Shown here piece by piece: positions 24,665-33,909 of a stretch of 52,615 bases of DNA. Position 1 is the stretch's first letter. The number at the start of each line of letters is the position of its first letter. Source of the DNA: JBBIOI01 sp037443425 (GTDB taxonomy: Bacteria; Desulfobacterota; BSN033; UBA1163); the NCBI GenBank assembly GCA_037443425.1, contig JBBIOI010000006.1:1-52615 (forward strand), read 5' to 3'. Below the pieces are notes generated by a model. The model saw only the letters and a program-made list of their open reading frames with translations. It made no database searches and was not told the DNA's origin. The position numbers and the translations under genes were made by a program.

Positions 24665-26119
24665 ATGACCTCTGAAGAGAAGATAAAAGTGGAGAAGATA
24701 GACGATTATAGATGGAGGATTCCTCGAGAAGGGAAGATGAGGACTGATGGTATTGTCTATGCAGATGAAAGAATGCTTGTTGATATAAGAAAAGATCAGA
24801 GTCTCCTCCAAGTGGCCAATGTAGCCTGGCTTCCTGGAATTGTAGGGCATTCATTAGCTATGCCCGATATTCATTGGGGTTATGGTTTCCCCATTGGGGG
24901 AGTTGCTGCGTTCGATATACATAAGGGAGTGGTTTCTCCTGGTGGGGTTGGATATGATATAAACTGAGGAGTAAGGCTAATGCGCTCAGGTCTGAGCCGC
25001 GAAGATATAAAGGATAGAATAAAAGAATTAGTTCAAGCACTTTTTTCGAATATTCCATCAGGTGTGGGTTCACATAGAAAGGACCTTAAACTTAGTAAGG
25101 ATGATGAAAAGAAGGTTCTGAAATATGGAGCCAGATGGGCAGTTGAGAGGGGCTTTGGAAGTGAAGAAGATCTTGCCCATATAGAAGAAAATGGTTGTAT
25201 TGAAGGGGCAGATCCTGATCGTGTTTCTGAAAAGGCTCTTGAGAGGGGAAGGGCGCAATTAGGGACTCTGGGTTCTGGAAATCATTTTGTAGAAGTTGGC
25301 TATGTTGAAGAGGTCTACGATGATTCACTTGCCCGGGCAATGGGATTATGGAAGGATCAGGTTACGATTACTGTTCATACAGGATCAAGGGGATTAGGCC
25401 ACCAGGTTTGTGATGATTATATTCGTGTAATGATGGATGCCTCGAAGAGATATGGGATTGAACTTCCAGATCCCCAGCTATGCTGTGCGCCGGTAGATTC
25501 TGATGAAGGCCGTAGATATCTTGAGGCAATGGCTTCAGCCGCGAACTTTGCATTTACAAACCGCCAGATGATAACGCATTGGGTAAGAGAGACGTTTGAA
25601 CAGGTTTTCAGAAAAAGTCCAAAAGATTTAGGTCTGGATCTAATCTATGATGTTTGCCACAATATTGCAAAGATTGAGACCCACATGGTCAATGGTGAAA
25701 AGAAGAAGTTATGTGTTCATAGAAAGGGAGCAACACGGGCATTTCCACCTAATCATCCTGAAATCCCTGAAAAATATCGATCAATTGGGCAACCTGTCCT
25801 TATTCCTGGTGATATGGGCAGATGCTCTTATGTATTGGTTGGGACAGAAAGGGCAATGAAGGAGACGTTTGGTTCAACATGTCATGGGGCTGGTCGTGTT
25901 CTAAGCAGACATCAAGCAATAAAAGCAGCAAAAGGGAGATCTATTGGAAAAGAGCTTGAGGAAAAGGGGATCATTGTTAAAGGGGCAAGTCGTGAAACTC
26001 TTGTTGAAGAGATTCCTGATGCATACAAGGATGTAACAGATGTTGTGAACGTTGTTCATAATGCTGGAATAAGTAGAAAGGTTGTAAAACTTGTTCCTCT
26101 TGGAGTGATTAAAGGATGA
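24665..26119 (+). CDS. rtcB: RtcB tRNA-splicing/RNA-repair ligase with in-frame TGA at the catalytic Cys codon (candidate selenoprotein)
   Basis: Joins 2',3'-cyclic phosphate (or 3'-phosphate) and 5'-OH RNA ends using GTP and Mn2+. The frame runs 484 residues if TGA at 24965-24967 is read through. That codon is residue 101 in the signature GVGYDIN-X-GVRL, where X is invariably the Mn2+-binding Cys (C98 in Pyrococcus horikoshii RtcB). All other active-site residues are present at matching offsets: Asp98, Asn206, His207, His238, His332 and the guanylylated His407 (STCHGAGRVLSR). No other stop interrupts it and no frameshift is needed. A SECIS-like hairpin follows. I therefore read residue 101 as selenocysteine rather than a broken gene. 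The archease gene lies directly upstream; the DUF1786 start overlaps its stop (ATGA). Confidence 0.9.
24965..25001 (+). promoter_or_regulatory. Candidate bacterial SECIS element in rtcB
   Basis: After the TGA (24965-24967) an 8-bp stem forms between TGCGCTCA (24981-24988) and TGAGC(C)GCG (24993-25001, one bulged C), closing a GGTC tetraloop at 24989-24992. The loop starts 21 nt after the TGA, within the usual bacterial distance. The core CAGGTCTG is the same as the apical core of the E. coli fdhF SECIS, whose GGUC loop is bound by SelB. Confidence 0.75.
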
Positions 26120-27147
26120 AGATACTTGCAATTGACATTGGAGCTGGAACACAAGATATACTCCTATTTGATTCAAATAAGAAGATAGAGAATTGTATAA
26201 GTCTTGTTCTACCAACGCCCTCAAAAATATTTGCTCAGAGATTAAGGGCTTTAGATGGTGATATCTACATCTATGGTGATACTATCGGAGGCGGATCTCT
26301 TAATCGTGCAATCCTTGATCATATAAAGAGAGGAAGTCATGTTGTAATGGATGAGAGGTCAGCTTACTCTATCAGAAATGACCTTGATGAAGTTAGGTCC
26401 ATGGGGATTGAGATTAGCAATAGTTTGCCATCGAAAAGGTTCAATACACTGAAGATCCATGAAATAGAACTAAAAAGGCTAAGAGATTTTCTTATAAACT
26501 TTGGTGAGGATTTAGAGGTAGATGCTATAGGGATTGCAGTTCAGGATCATGGGGTTTCTCCTAAAGGGGTCTCTGATAGAGTGTTTCGGTTTGAAAATAT
26601 GAAGGCTATGCTTATGAAAGATAATAGGCCAGAATCATTTCATTTTTTCGAGAATAACATCCCTCATCAATTTCTAAGAATGAAATCAGCCTTTGAGGCA
26701 GTTAAAAGGGATTCTCAAAAACCAGTGATTTTGATGGATACAGCATTTTCTGCTATACTGGGCTGTATGGATGAGGTCTCTGGGCCTTCTTTAATTGTAA
26801 ATGTTGGAAATGGCCATACCATAGCAGCTCTTTTAATAGATGGAAAGATAGAAGGGATATATGAACATCATACCCATCTACTTAGTCCTAAAAAACTGGA
26901 GCAGGATCTTAGAGACTTTATTAGAGGGGAGCTCAGGAGTGAAAAGGTATTTGAAGAGAATGGCCATGGGGCAATTATACTTAAACCATTTTATGGTGAG
27001 CCTAAGGTCATTGTTACAGGTCCAAATCGAGATATTTTCAAGGACACCTCCTTTAAATTTGAATACGCATCGCCCGGTGGAAATATGATGATGACAGGGC
27101 CAATAGGATTGGTTAAGGCAGCTTTCTACCGATTTAGCAAAAATTAA
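26116..27147 (+). CDS. DUF1786 family ASKHA-like protein
   Basis: A 343-residue protein with an N-terminal nucleotide-binding-type loop, MKILAIDIGAGTQDILLF, typical of the actin/Hsp70/hexokinase superfamily, and further YIYGDTIGGGSLNRAI, VGNGHTIAALLIDGKIEG and GPNRDIF. It matches DUF1786, sometimes annotated as pyruvate formate-lyase activating-like, an annotation that the sequence does not support. It overlaps rtcB by four bases. Biochemical function unknown. Confidence 0.8.
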   Translation: MKILAIDIGAGTQDILLFDSNKKIENCISLVLPTPSKIFAQRLRALDGDIYIYGDTIGGGSLNRAILDHIKRGSHVVMDERSAYSIRNDLDEVRSMGIEISNSLPSKRFNTLKIHEIELKRLRDFLINFGEDLEVDAIGIAVQDHGVSPKGVSDRVFRFENMKAMLMKDNRPESFHFFENNIPHQFLRMKSAFEAVKRDSQKPVILMDTAFSAILGCMDEVSGPSLIVNVGNGHTIAALLIDGKIEGIYEHHTHLLSPKKLEQDLRDFIRGELRSEKVFEENGHGAIILKPFYGEPKVIVTGPNRDIFKDTSFKFEYASPGGNMMMTGPIGLVKAAFYRFSKN

Positions 27148-27162
27148 AATCCTGAGTTGAAG

Positions 27163-27669
27163 ATGGAAAAGGTATACTATAGCTCCTTTAATTCTTCGCT
27201 TCTTGGAAGGGTATTTGTTGCAACCACAGAAAAGGGTATATTAACAATCGATTTTCTGACAACAGAGAATGATTTTTTAAAAAGAGTTAAAGAGTTTTTT
27301 CATGGTGATGTTGTTAAGGATATAAAAAGGAATAAAGGTATAATTCACCAGTTAAAGAGTTATTTAAATGGTAAACTAAGAAGTTTTGATTGTAAATTGG
27401 ATTTAAGAGGTACCAAATTTCAAAAAAGTGTCTGGCTTGAGCTTAAAAAAATTCCATATGGAGAGGTAAGGTCCTATAAAGATATAGCTGAGGCAATTGG
27501 TCATCCAAAGGCATTTCGTGCGGTAGGAGGGGCAAATGGCCACAATCCAATCCCTCTAATTATTCCCTGCCATCGGGTAATCAGGAGTAATGGAGACCTT
27601 GGAGGTTTTGGTCACGGGAAAGAGATTAAAAAAAGATTGATTGAGCTTGAAAGGGCTCATGTCTTTTGA
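27163..27669 (+). CDS. ogt: Methylated-DNA-protein-cysteine methyltransferase
   Basis: Removes alkyl groups from O6-alkylguanine by transfer to its own cysteine. About 168 residues from ATG 27163 (TTG 27157 adds two). The DNA-binding helix-turn-helix IPYGEVRSYKDIAEAIG is followed by RAVGGANGHNPIPLIIPCHR; the acceptor cysteine is Cys136 in PCHRV, and the C-terminal GGFGHGKEIKKRLIELE is canonical. It is the O6-MGMT of the Ogt type without an Ada domain. The CheR-like gene overlaps its end. Confidence 0.93.
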   Translation: MEKVYYSSFNSSLLGRVFVATTEKGILTIDFLTTENDFLKRVKEFFHGDVVKDIKRNKGIIHQLKSYLNGKLRSFDCKLDLRGTKFQKSVWLELKKIPYGEVRSYKDIAEAIGHPKAFRAVGGANGHNPIPLIIPCHRVIRSNGDLGGFGHGKEIKKRLIELERAHVF

Positions 27670-28462
27670 AGAATTCCTTAAAGAAGCTTCATACTTATTG
27701 TGTCTTCAATGGCGCCCTTTTTTAAGAAAGGGAATTAAAAGAAGGCTCGAAAGAAGAATCAGAGATATTGGCCTCACTAACTTCAAAGATTACCTTCTTA
27801 AAATTAAAGAGGATACTAAAGAACTCGATCACCTATCACGGATCTTAACCATTACCATATCGAGATTTTTTAGAGATCAAGTCGTTTTTGATAGGATCGC
27901 AAATTCTTTGATTCCAGATATTATTAAAAATAATAATAGAAATGAGATAAATGTTTGGTCTATTGGTTGTGCCAATGGTGAAGAACCGTATAGTATCGCA
28001 ATGATTTGGAAATGGTCAATCCAGAAGATTTGGCCAGAGGTTAAAATATCAATCCTTGCTTCTGATATTGACGAAAATTTGATTAAGCGGGCAATGGAAG
28101 GCAAGTATAAGTGGAGCAGTTTAAAAGAGGTTCCAGGAGAGATTCTTAAAAATTTTTTCAAGGTTGAAGATGGTTATTACATAATTGATAAATCCATTCG
28201 AGAAATTGTTGATTTTAGAAGGCATGATATTATTCGTGATAAAGAATATCAAGGGATGGATATGGTTCTTTGCAGAAATCTTGCTTTTACATATTTTTCA
28301 AAATCATGTCAGATTGAGGTATTAAAAAAGATAGGCAATTCATTATCAACAGGGGCTTATCTTGTAATAGGTAAAGATGAAGATCTTCCACTTACCTATC
28401 CCACCATATTTACTCCAGTTTTTCCAGAAGAAAAGATTTACAAAAAGTTTTCAGATCCATAG
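27659..28462 (+). CDS. CheR-type SAM-dependent protein methyltransferase
   Basis: About 267 residues from ATG 27659, which has AAAGGG upstream; a TTG at 27641 is in the same frame. The N-terminal helices (FLKEASYLLCLQWRPFLRKGIKRR) and catalytic domain (INVWSIGCANGEEPYSIAMIW, ASDIDENLIKRAMEGKY, DMVLCRNLAFTYFS) are those of CheR chemoreceptor glutamate methyltransferases. No other chemotaxis gene is near, so it may be an orphan that methylates another protein. The GCANGEEPYS motif is close to the usual CSSGEEPYS. Confidence 0.85.
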   Translation: MSFEEFLKEASYLLCLQWRPFLRKGIKRRLERRIRDIGLTNFKDYLLKIKEDTKELDHLSRILTITISRFFRDQVVFDRIANSLIPDIIKNNNRNEINVWSIGCANGEEPYSIAMIWKWSIQKIWPEVKISILASDIDENLIKRAMEGKYKWSSLKEVPGEILKNFFKVEDGYYIIDKSIREIVDFRRHDIIRDKEYQGMDMVLCRNLAFTYFSKSCQIEVLKKIGNSLSTGAYLVIGKDEDLPLTYPTIFTPVFPEEKIYKKFSDP

Positions 28463-28574
28463 AAATGAATTTATTTTTTATAATTCTTGAATGAAATTTT
28501 TTACGAATTTATAATTAAATTGATTATATATTTATTGAATAGGTATTCAAAAATTTGTTCACCATATAATAAGG

Positions 28575-28707
28575 CTGTGTCGTAATGAGGTGTAGGCCAT
28601 GTTTGTCATTCCGAGCGAAGCGATGAATCTATAGAAATCTATAGAATTCAAAACCTTATAAAACATAGATTCTTCGGCTAAAGCCTCAGAATGACATAAC
28701 GACACAG
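28575..28707. repeat. 133-bp palindromic repeat (MITE-like)
   Basis: Terminal inverted repeats of 13 bp with one mismatch: CTGTGTCGTAATG at 28575-28587 and CATAACGACACAG at 28695-28707. Inside is a second inverted pair, GTCATTCCGAGCGAAGCGAT from 28605 against TTCGGCT...CAGAATGAC ending 28694. No ORF. It occupies the middle of the 357-bp gap between CheR and TctC; the rest of the gap (28463-28574, 28708-28819) is AT-rich with no feature I can name. Confidence 0.8.
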
Positions 28708-28819
28708 TTTATGATACGAAGAGAAAAATAATTTGAAGAATTCAACTTTAAGATTTTATGTTGACTAAGCAGTAAGTTTTCGGTAATCTTAAAAGCAAAA
28801 TAACTCATAGGAGGTAGAA

Positions 28820-29806
28820 ATGGAAACCAAAATTATATTTAGAAAACTTGGTTTTTTAGTTATTGCTTTATTTATCCTTTTTTGTAATAACGATTCCCAT
28901 AGTCAAGATTACCCAAAGAGGATTATTCAACTTGTTGTACCTTATGGTCCAGGAGGTCTTACTGATATATTTTGGAGAACCGTGTCTGACCATCTTGGAA
29001 CTAATATTAAAGGAACCATAACTATTTTAAATAAACCTGGAGGAGGAGGGGTGGTAGGAACCTCTTTTGTTGTAAATTCAAAGCCAGATGGATACACACT
29101 TGTAAACATAAGTCCTGAAACTGTAAGTATTGCTCCTGCTTTTATGCCCAATTTACCATATGACCCTGAGAAGGATCTTACTTATGTTGCAAAGGCTTCA
29201 ATAGTGTCAATGGGAATAGCTGTAAGGAGTGAGTCTCCATTTAAATCAATTGAAGAGCTAATCTCCTATGCTAAAAACAATCCTAAGAAGCTTAAGGCTG
29301 GGGGTATGGGTATTGTTGGAACACCTCACATGATACACGGAGTATTTAGCCGAGAGGCAAATATTGAGGTTATATATGTTCCCTTTGACGGAGGTGGTGA
29401 GGTAGTAACAAATCTTCTGGGAGGGCATGTTGACTATGCATATACTTCAATTCCATCAATTAAAGGACAGGTTTTATCAGGGAAGGCCAGGTTTTTGGCT
29501 ATATGTTCTCCTAAACGAGTATCTGGTTTTTTGGATACACCAACCCTCGAAGAAAAAGGGTATAAGAAATCTTCATTTGCTACCACCCTTGGCCTCGGAG
29601 GACCAAAAGGTTTAGCCTCATCAATTGTCAACAAATGGGAAGAAGCATTGGAGAAAACATTAAAAGATCCCGCTGTCATCGCAAATGTTGAGAAGATTGG
29701 AGGTATTGTAATTGATTTTAAAAGTGGTGAAGAATACAGGAAAGAGATGATGGAAAAACTTGTGATGTTTAAAGAATTAGTTCCAACATTACCAATTAAA
29801 AAATAA
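28820..29806 (+). CDS. TctC/Bug-type tripartite tricarboxylate transporter solute-binding protein (orphan)
   Basis: A 328-residue periplasmic receptor with a signal peptide ending about residue 29 (CNNDSHSQ). Family signatures include YPKRIIQLVVPYGPGGLTD, VGTSFVVNSKPDGYTLV, LPYDPEKDLTYVAK and GGPKGLASSIVNKWEEAL. AGGAGG precedes the ATG. No TctA or TctB membrane subunit is nearby, as is common for Bug proteins, so it may work with a distant transporter or as a sensor. The ligand is unknown; the family binds carboxylates. Confidence 0.9.
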   Translation: METKIIFRKLGFLVIALFILFCNNDSHSQDYPKRIIQLVVPYGPGGLTDIFWRTVSDHLGTNIKGTITILNKPGGGGVVGTSFVVNSKPDGYTLVNISPETVSIAPAFMPNLPYDPEKDLTYVAKASIVSMGIAVRSESPFKSIEELISYAKNNPKKLKAGGMGIVGTPHMIHGVFSREANIEVIYVPFDGGGEVVTNLLGGHVDYAYTSIPSIKGQVLSGKARFLAICSPKRVSGFLDTPTLEEKGYKKSSFATTLGLGGPKGLASSIVNKWEEALEKTLKDPAVIANVEKIGGIVIDFKSGEEYRKEMMEKLVMFKELVPTLPIKK

Positions 29807-29870
29807 GGTTTTTAATAATATTTTCAAAATAAAATTATGTGAAGTTGTTCATTTAAAGGAGTGATATAAA

Positions 29871-30689
29871 ATGCCTAAGCTGAACTTTACGGGATTTTCA
29901 GATAAAGATTTGGATTTTTTGATTGAGACTGTTCACCCTGAGGTAGTAGACAAATTAAAGCTAAGGCAGATCCTTAAAGAAGATGAGGAGTTTAGAAATA
30001 CGTTCCTCGAGGATGAGAAGGTTTTTAGACGGGTGATGGATGAAGAGGAGGTCTTTTTAAAAATCTCTCCTATCCTCTTTTTCGAGATCTTACTCCGTAG
30101 AACCTTAAAAGAGATGAAAGAGAAAGGATATACAATAGAAAAGACAAGCAAGATGAGGATTCCTGTCTTTGATATCAAACCTGTAGTAGATCTTTTTAGC
30201 AAAAGATTTTTATTAGATTATCTGGCAAATATGCTATCTTCGTTTACAAAGATTGAGAACTATATTATCTGGATTAAATCAAAGACAGGAATCCTTGAGC
30301 GATTCCAATTTAACGACCTTGATTTCTTCAGTTTGAGGGCATTATGTGAAGATGTGGAAGAGGAGCATCGGCTTGGATTTTATAAAAGGCTTGCTGATAT
30401 CTGCCTTTTTATATTAGGAATCTTCCCTGATTATGTCGAGTATGATTATCGATATCCATTCACAAAGCAGATAAGACCACAATTTGCTGGAAAGATGAGG
30501 ATTAGTCCTGAGGAATATGAAAGGGAAGGGCAGAGGTTTTATCGACTGGCTGCAGAACATAAAACAGCCCAGGAATTAGGCCTTTCAGAAATCTTCTGGG
30601 ATCTTCATGAAAATTTCCAGAAGGCTAAAAAACCTTTGAATTTCATATCAGAAAACTATCTATCTCACAGAAAGCATAAGATATTTTAA
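29871..30689 (+). CDS. Hypothetical protein, unrecognised family
   Basis: A 272-residue, mostly helical and charged protein starting at an ATG with AAAGGAG upstream. Features are a very acidic and basic N-terminal third (KEDEEFRNTFLEDEKVFRRVMDEE split by hydrophobic helices), a helical middle (FSKRFLLDYLANMLSSF) and a tail with RYPFTKQIRPQFAGKM. No signal peptide or clear motif. It follows the TctC gene by 64 bp on the same strand and converges with the minus operon. I do not assign a function. Confidence 0.7.
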   Translation: MPKLNFTGFSDKDLDFLIETVHPEVVDKLKLRQILKEDEEFRNTFLEDEKVFRRVMDEEEVFLKISPILFFEILLRRTLKEMKEKGYTIEKTSKMRIPVFDIKPVVDLFSKRFLLDYLANMLSSFTKIENYIIWIKSKTGILERFQFNDLDFFSLRALCEDVEEEHRLGFYKRLADICLFILGIFPDYVEYDYRYPFTKQIRPQFAGKMRISPEEYEREGQRFYRLAAEHKTAQELGLSEIFWDLHENFQKAKKPLNFISENYLSHRKHKIF

Positions 30690-30709
30690 TCTCTTTATCA
30701 ATTTGGGGA

Positions 30710-32371
30710 CTATCGCTTTTTTTCCCATCGTCTTCGCTCTTCCTCACGTATTTCTCGTCTTAAGACTTTACCAATTTTAGACTTTGGTAGTGTATCCCTG
30801 AATTCAATATAGTCAGGAATTTTGTATGGAGCGAGTTTCTCACGGCACCATTTTATAAGTTCAGAAGAATTTACTCCTTTAATTCCTCCTTTTAATACAA
30901 CGATGGCCTTAATTAACTCTCCTACCTCGGGGTTTGATATCCCAATAACACATGCTTCTTTAACTGCAGGATGATTTTGTAAGACCATTTCAATTTCTGA
31001 ACAAGAGATTCTATTTCCTTTATATTTGATCATATCAGCATCTCTATCGATATAAAATAAAAATCCCCTCTCATCCATTCGAACAAAATCTTTAGTGAGA
31101 TGCCAAATATGGCCTTCTTTTTCTATAAAGGAAATAGAAGTCTCTTCTGGTTTATTCCAATACCCTTCCATCGAAGAATTTAATAATGTAGCAATTAGTT
31201 CACCTACTTGATTGAATGAAACCTCTTCCAATGTATCTGGGTCTACAATCTTAATTTTTCGGGATGGTAATGGTAAACCAATATTTCTATGTTCAAGAGG
31301 TTGGTCTAATGGACTAAGAGTAAGACATCCTGTTTCAGTAGTTCCATAGATTTGATATATAGGGATTTGAAATTTTTCATACCATTTATTAAAAACATCT
31401 GCTGTTAGTATATCTCCTCCACTCCAACAGAATCTTAAAGAACTTAGATTATACGAATTTAATCTTTCGTTTTCTAAAATCATACGATAAAGAGTTGGTA
31501 AGCCTACTATTATTGTGACTTTATAAGATTGAATAGCATCCAATATGGCATCAACATTAGGAATAGGTAGTAATATCGTGGAGATTCCTTTACTAAAACC
31601 CCACCCCAACAGTACTTCTTGCCCCATCATCTGAAACAAAGGAATTGCAATGAGAATTACATCATTGCCTCCTTCGCTAATATAATTTTCGGTTAATTTT
31701 CTATAATCATTAATAGTTGATAACATTTTTGAATGGGAACTTGGTACACCCTTTGGGAATCCAATTGTTCCTCCGGTATAAAGAATTGAAGCTATGGTTT
31801 GATTGGAGTTTACAGGAGGGGATATTTTTTGGCTTAAATCTTTTTTAATTAGTTCTTTGAAGAAATATACCATATCTGTTTTATTAACAACTCCCCTCGG
31901 AATCTTATCTATTGCTCTTCCAATCCATCTTTTCCAAAATGGAAGTAAATCAGCAATATTAGAGACTATTATCATTTTTATATGGGTCTTTTTTGAAACT
32001 TCCACAACATATCGAAAATTTGTATCCTGACAGATTATAGTCTCTATCTTGCAATCTTTAATGATGTATTCAAGTTCAAAAGGAGTATAAACAGGCGGGA
32101 CAGGTACTGGGATAGCACCTATCTCTTGAATCCCAAAGAAAGATATTATAAATTGTGGTGAATTACCAATATAAAGTAATACCTTTTCATCAGGTTTTAT
32201 TCCTAATTCATATAAAGAGCATGAAAATTTTTTGACAAGATCTCTAATCTTAGCGAAAGAAAATTTTTCACCTAAATATATTAATGCTGTCTTATCAGGA
32301 TGTCTTATGCAGATTTTTTCAATAAAGGAGAATATAGTTTTATAATTTTTATAATCATCAGAATTTTTCAT
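30710..32371 (-). CDS. AMP-forming acyl-CoA synthetase (last gene of the Mo-hydroxylase/Liv operon)
   Basis: A 553-residue class I adenylate-forming CoA ligase. The P-loop reads SILYTGGTIGFPKG, with Gly-Gly-Thr-Ile in place of the usual Ser-Gly-Thr-Thr, a mild departure. Other motifs are IYGTTETGCLTLS, LTKDFVRMDERGFLFYIDRD and the C-terminal PKSKIGKVLRRE with the catalytic lysine. It is the last gene of the minus-strand operon behind the Liv transporter, 37 bp after LivF. It probably activates the acid that the transporter imports, or a product of it. Two CoA ligases in one operon (the other at 37149) suggest two activation steps or overlapping substrates. Confidence 0.88.
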   Translation of the reverse strand: MKNSDDYKNYKTIFSFIEKICIRHPDKTALIYLGEKFSFAKIRDLVKKFSCSLYELGIKPDEKVLLYIGNSPQFIISFFGIQEIGAIPVPVPPVYTPFELEYIIKDCKIETIICQDTNFRYVVEVSKKTHIKMIIVSNIADLLPFWKRWIGRAIDKIPRGVVNKTDMVYFFKELIKKDLSQKISPPVNSNQTIASILYTGGTIGFPKGVPSSHSKMLSTINDYRKLTENYISEGGNDVILIAIPLFQMMGQEVLLGWGFSKGISTILLPIPNVDAILDAIQSYKVTIIVGLPTLYRMILENERLNSYNLSSLRFCWSGGDILTADVFNKWYEKFQIPIYQIYGTTETGCLTLSPLDQPLEHRNIGLPLPSRKIKIVDPDTLEEVSFNQVGELIATLLNSSMEGYWNKPEETSISFIEKEGHIWHLTKDFVRMDERGFLFYIDRDADMIKYKGNRISCSEIEMVLQNHPAVKEACVIGISNPEVGELIKAIVVLKGGIKGVNSSELIKWCREKLAPYKIPDYIEFRDTLPKSKIGKVLRREIREEERRRWEKKR

Positions 32372-32408
32372 CAGATAAACTCCTCTTATTTTTAAAATCG
32401 TCTATTTT

Positions 32409-33155
32409 CTAAAACCCAAGATATGCGGCTTTTACGTGAGGATTTTCTAAGAGTTCATCTTGTATCCCAGAAAGAACTATATTGCCATTTTCCATGACAT
32501 AACCATAGTCTATTATAGGTATGATTGGTTGAGCATATTGTTCAGCAATTAATATTGTAATATTTGTCTCTTCATTTATCTTTTTAATGGCCTGAACAAG
32601 TCTCGATTGGATTGCAGGGCTAAGTCCTAATAGAGGTTCGTCAAGCAGTAATAACTTCGGTTGAGCCATTAAGGCCCTGCCAATGGCAAGCATCTGTTGT
32701 TCCCCTCCACTCAAAAGGCCTCCGTCTCTATTTTTTAGGGCTTTTAAGGCGGGGAAAAGTTTAAAGACATACTCAAGAGTTCTTCTTGCTTCAGAGCGTG
32801 ATGTTAAGTAAGCACCTATTCTTAGATTCTCAATTGTACTACTTTCTGTGAATATATGCCTTCTTTCTGGACATAAAACGATGCCTCTTTTTGTCCTCTC
32901 GCTTGGTTTGACGTATGTTATATCTTGACCTTGAAATTTAATTTCTCCAAGGATGGTTATTCTTTCTCCTCCTCTCATCATCTCCGATTTCTGCATATCG
33001 AGGATGATTCCAGAAATCGTATGCATCAATGTTGATTTTCCGGCACTGTTTGGACCAAATACACCTGTAATCTGGCCTTCTTTACAAATAATGGATACAT
33101 TGTTGAGCGCTAATGCATTTTCATAAAAGACAATTAGGTTTTTAATTTCCAGCAT
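32409..33155 (-). CDS. livF: Liv-type ABC transporter ATPase, LivF-like
   Basis: A 248-residue ATP-binding subunit. Walker A is GPNSAGKST (Ser where Gly is usual), signature LSGGEQQMLAIGRAL, Walker B LLLLDEPLLGLSP, and the switch histidine region is replaced by AEQ as is common in LivF. An unusual insert is MLDMQKSEMMRGGERITILG-like sequence after the P-loop helix (about residues 50-70). It overlaps livG by 14 bp. It completes the five-gene importer set 32409-37119, whose ligand is probably a carboxylate rather than an amino acid, as judged by the operon. Confidence 0.9.
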   Translation of the reverse strand: MLEIKNLIVFYENALALNNVSIICKEGQITGVFGPNSAGKSTLMHTISGIILDMQKSEMMRGGERITILGEIKFQGQDITYVKPSERTKRGIVLCPERRHIFTESSTIENLRIGAYLTSRSEARRTLEYVFKLFPALKALKNRDGGLLSGGEQQMLAIGRALMAQPKLLLLDEPLLGLSPAIQSRLVQAIKKINEETNITILIAEQYAQPIIPIIDYGYVMENGNIVLSGIQDELLENPHVKAAYLGF

Positions 33156-33909
33156 GGTCCTCTAATACCCCGATATATGCCTTTTTAACCATATCATTTT
33201 TTATGATTTCATCAGGAGCTCCCTCAGCAATCTTTTCACCAAAGTTCATTACCATTACTCTATTTGCTAATTGAAAAAGCTCTTTAATCCTATGTTCAAT
33301 CATTATAATTGTTTTACCATTCATCTGTAATTTCTCAATGATAGGAATTAAGGTGGTAATTTCACTAACACTTAACCCTGAAAAGAGCTCATCCATAATG
33401 ATAATTATAGGATTAAGGGCGATACATCTTGCTAATTCAAGGCGTTTAAGAAATCCTTCTGAGAAAGAGGAGGCAGGTCTATAAGGGACTGATGTATCTC
33501 GCTCAAAACCCATTTCTTCAAGAATATCAAGGGCGACAATATCCCTGTCACCGAGATTTCCTTCTATTTGTTTCATAATTCTTGATGAATAAAGAGGAAC
33601 TACTAAGTTTTTAATTGCAGAAAGCGAATGGTAAGGTTTAGGGATTTGAAATGTTCGGGCAATTCCTTCTCCTGCTATTTTATAAGGTGGTAATTTAGTG
33701 ATATTTTTTCCTTCAAAGATGATAAGTCCTGAATCAGGTTTAATAAAACCAGTAATTATATTTATAAGGGTTGTTTTCCCTGATCCATTAGGTCCAATTA
33801 TCCCAAAAATTTCATTTTTGTAGACTTCAAGGCTTACACGATCTACTGCCTTGATTCCCCCAAATGATTTATTTACATCCTTAACCCTTAAAATAACCTC
33901 TTTGTTCAT
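33142..33909 (-). CDS. livG: Liv-type ABC transporter ATPase, LivG-like
   Basis: A 255-residue ATP-binding subunit. Walker A is GPNGSGKTT, Walker B IIIMDELFSGLS (Glu-Leu after the aspartate where most have Glu-Pro), and switch His is in MIEHRIKELF. The signature is degenerate, FSEGFLKRLELARCI instead of LSYGQQRRLEIARAL. The domain order and length fit the LivG family. It overlaps livM by four bases. The changed signature may still function because the partner ATPase has a canonical one. Confidence 0.88.
   Translation of the reverse strand: MNKEVILRVKDVNKSFGGIKAVDRVSLEVYKNEIFGIIGPNGSGKTTLINIITGFIKPDSGLIIFEGKNITKLPPYKIAGEGIARTFQIPKPYHSLSAIKNLVVPLYSSRIMKQIEGNLGDRDIVALDILEEMGFERDTSVPYRPASSFSEGFLKRLELARCIALNPIIIIMDELFSGLSVSEITTLIPIIEKLQMNGKTIIMIEHRIKELFQLANRVMVMNFGEKIAEGAPDEIIKNDMVKKAYIGVLEDHAGN

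Noticed and set aside
24665..24967. Reading rtcB as a pseudogene truncated by a nonsense mutation.
   Set aside because: The stop is a TGA at exactly the catalytic Cys codon, the rest of the gene is intact with all ligands, a SECIS-like hairpin follows and archease is linked. Still to be confirmed by reads and sel genes.
28575..28707. An insertion sequence or remnant of one.
   Set aside because: No transposase fragment in any frame; the element is only 133 bp.
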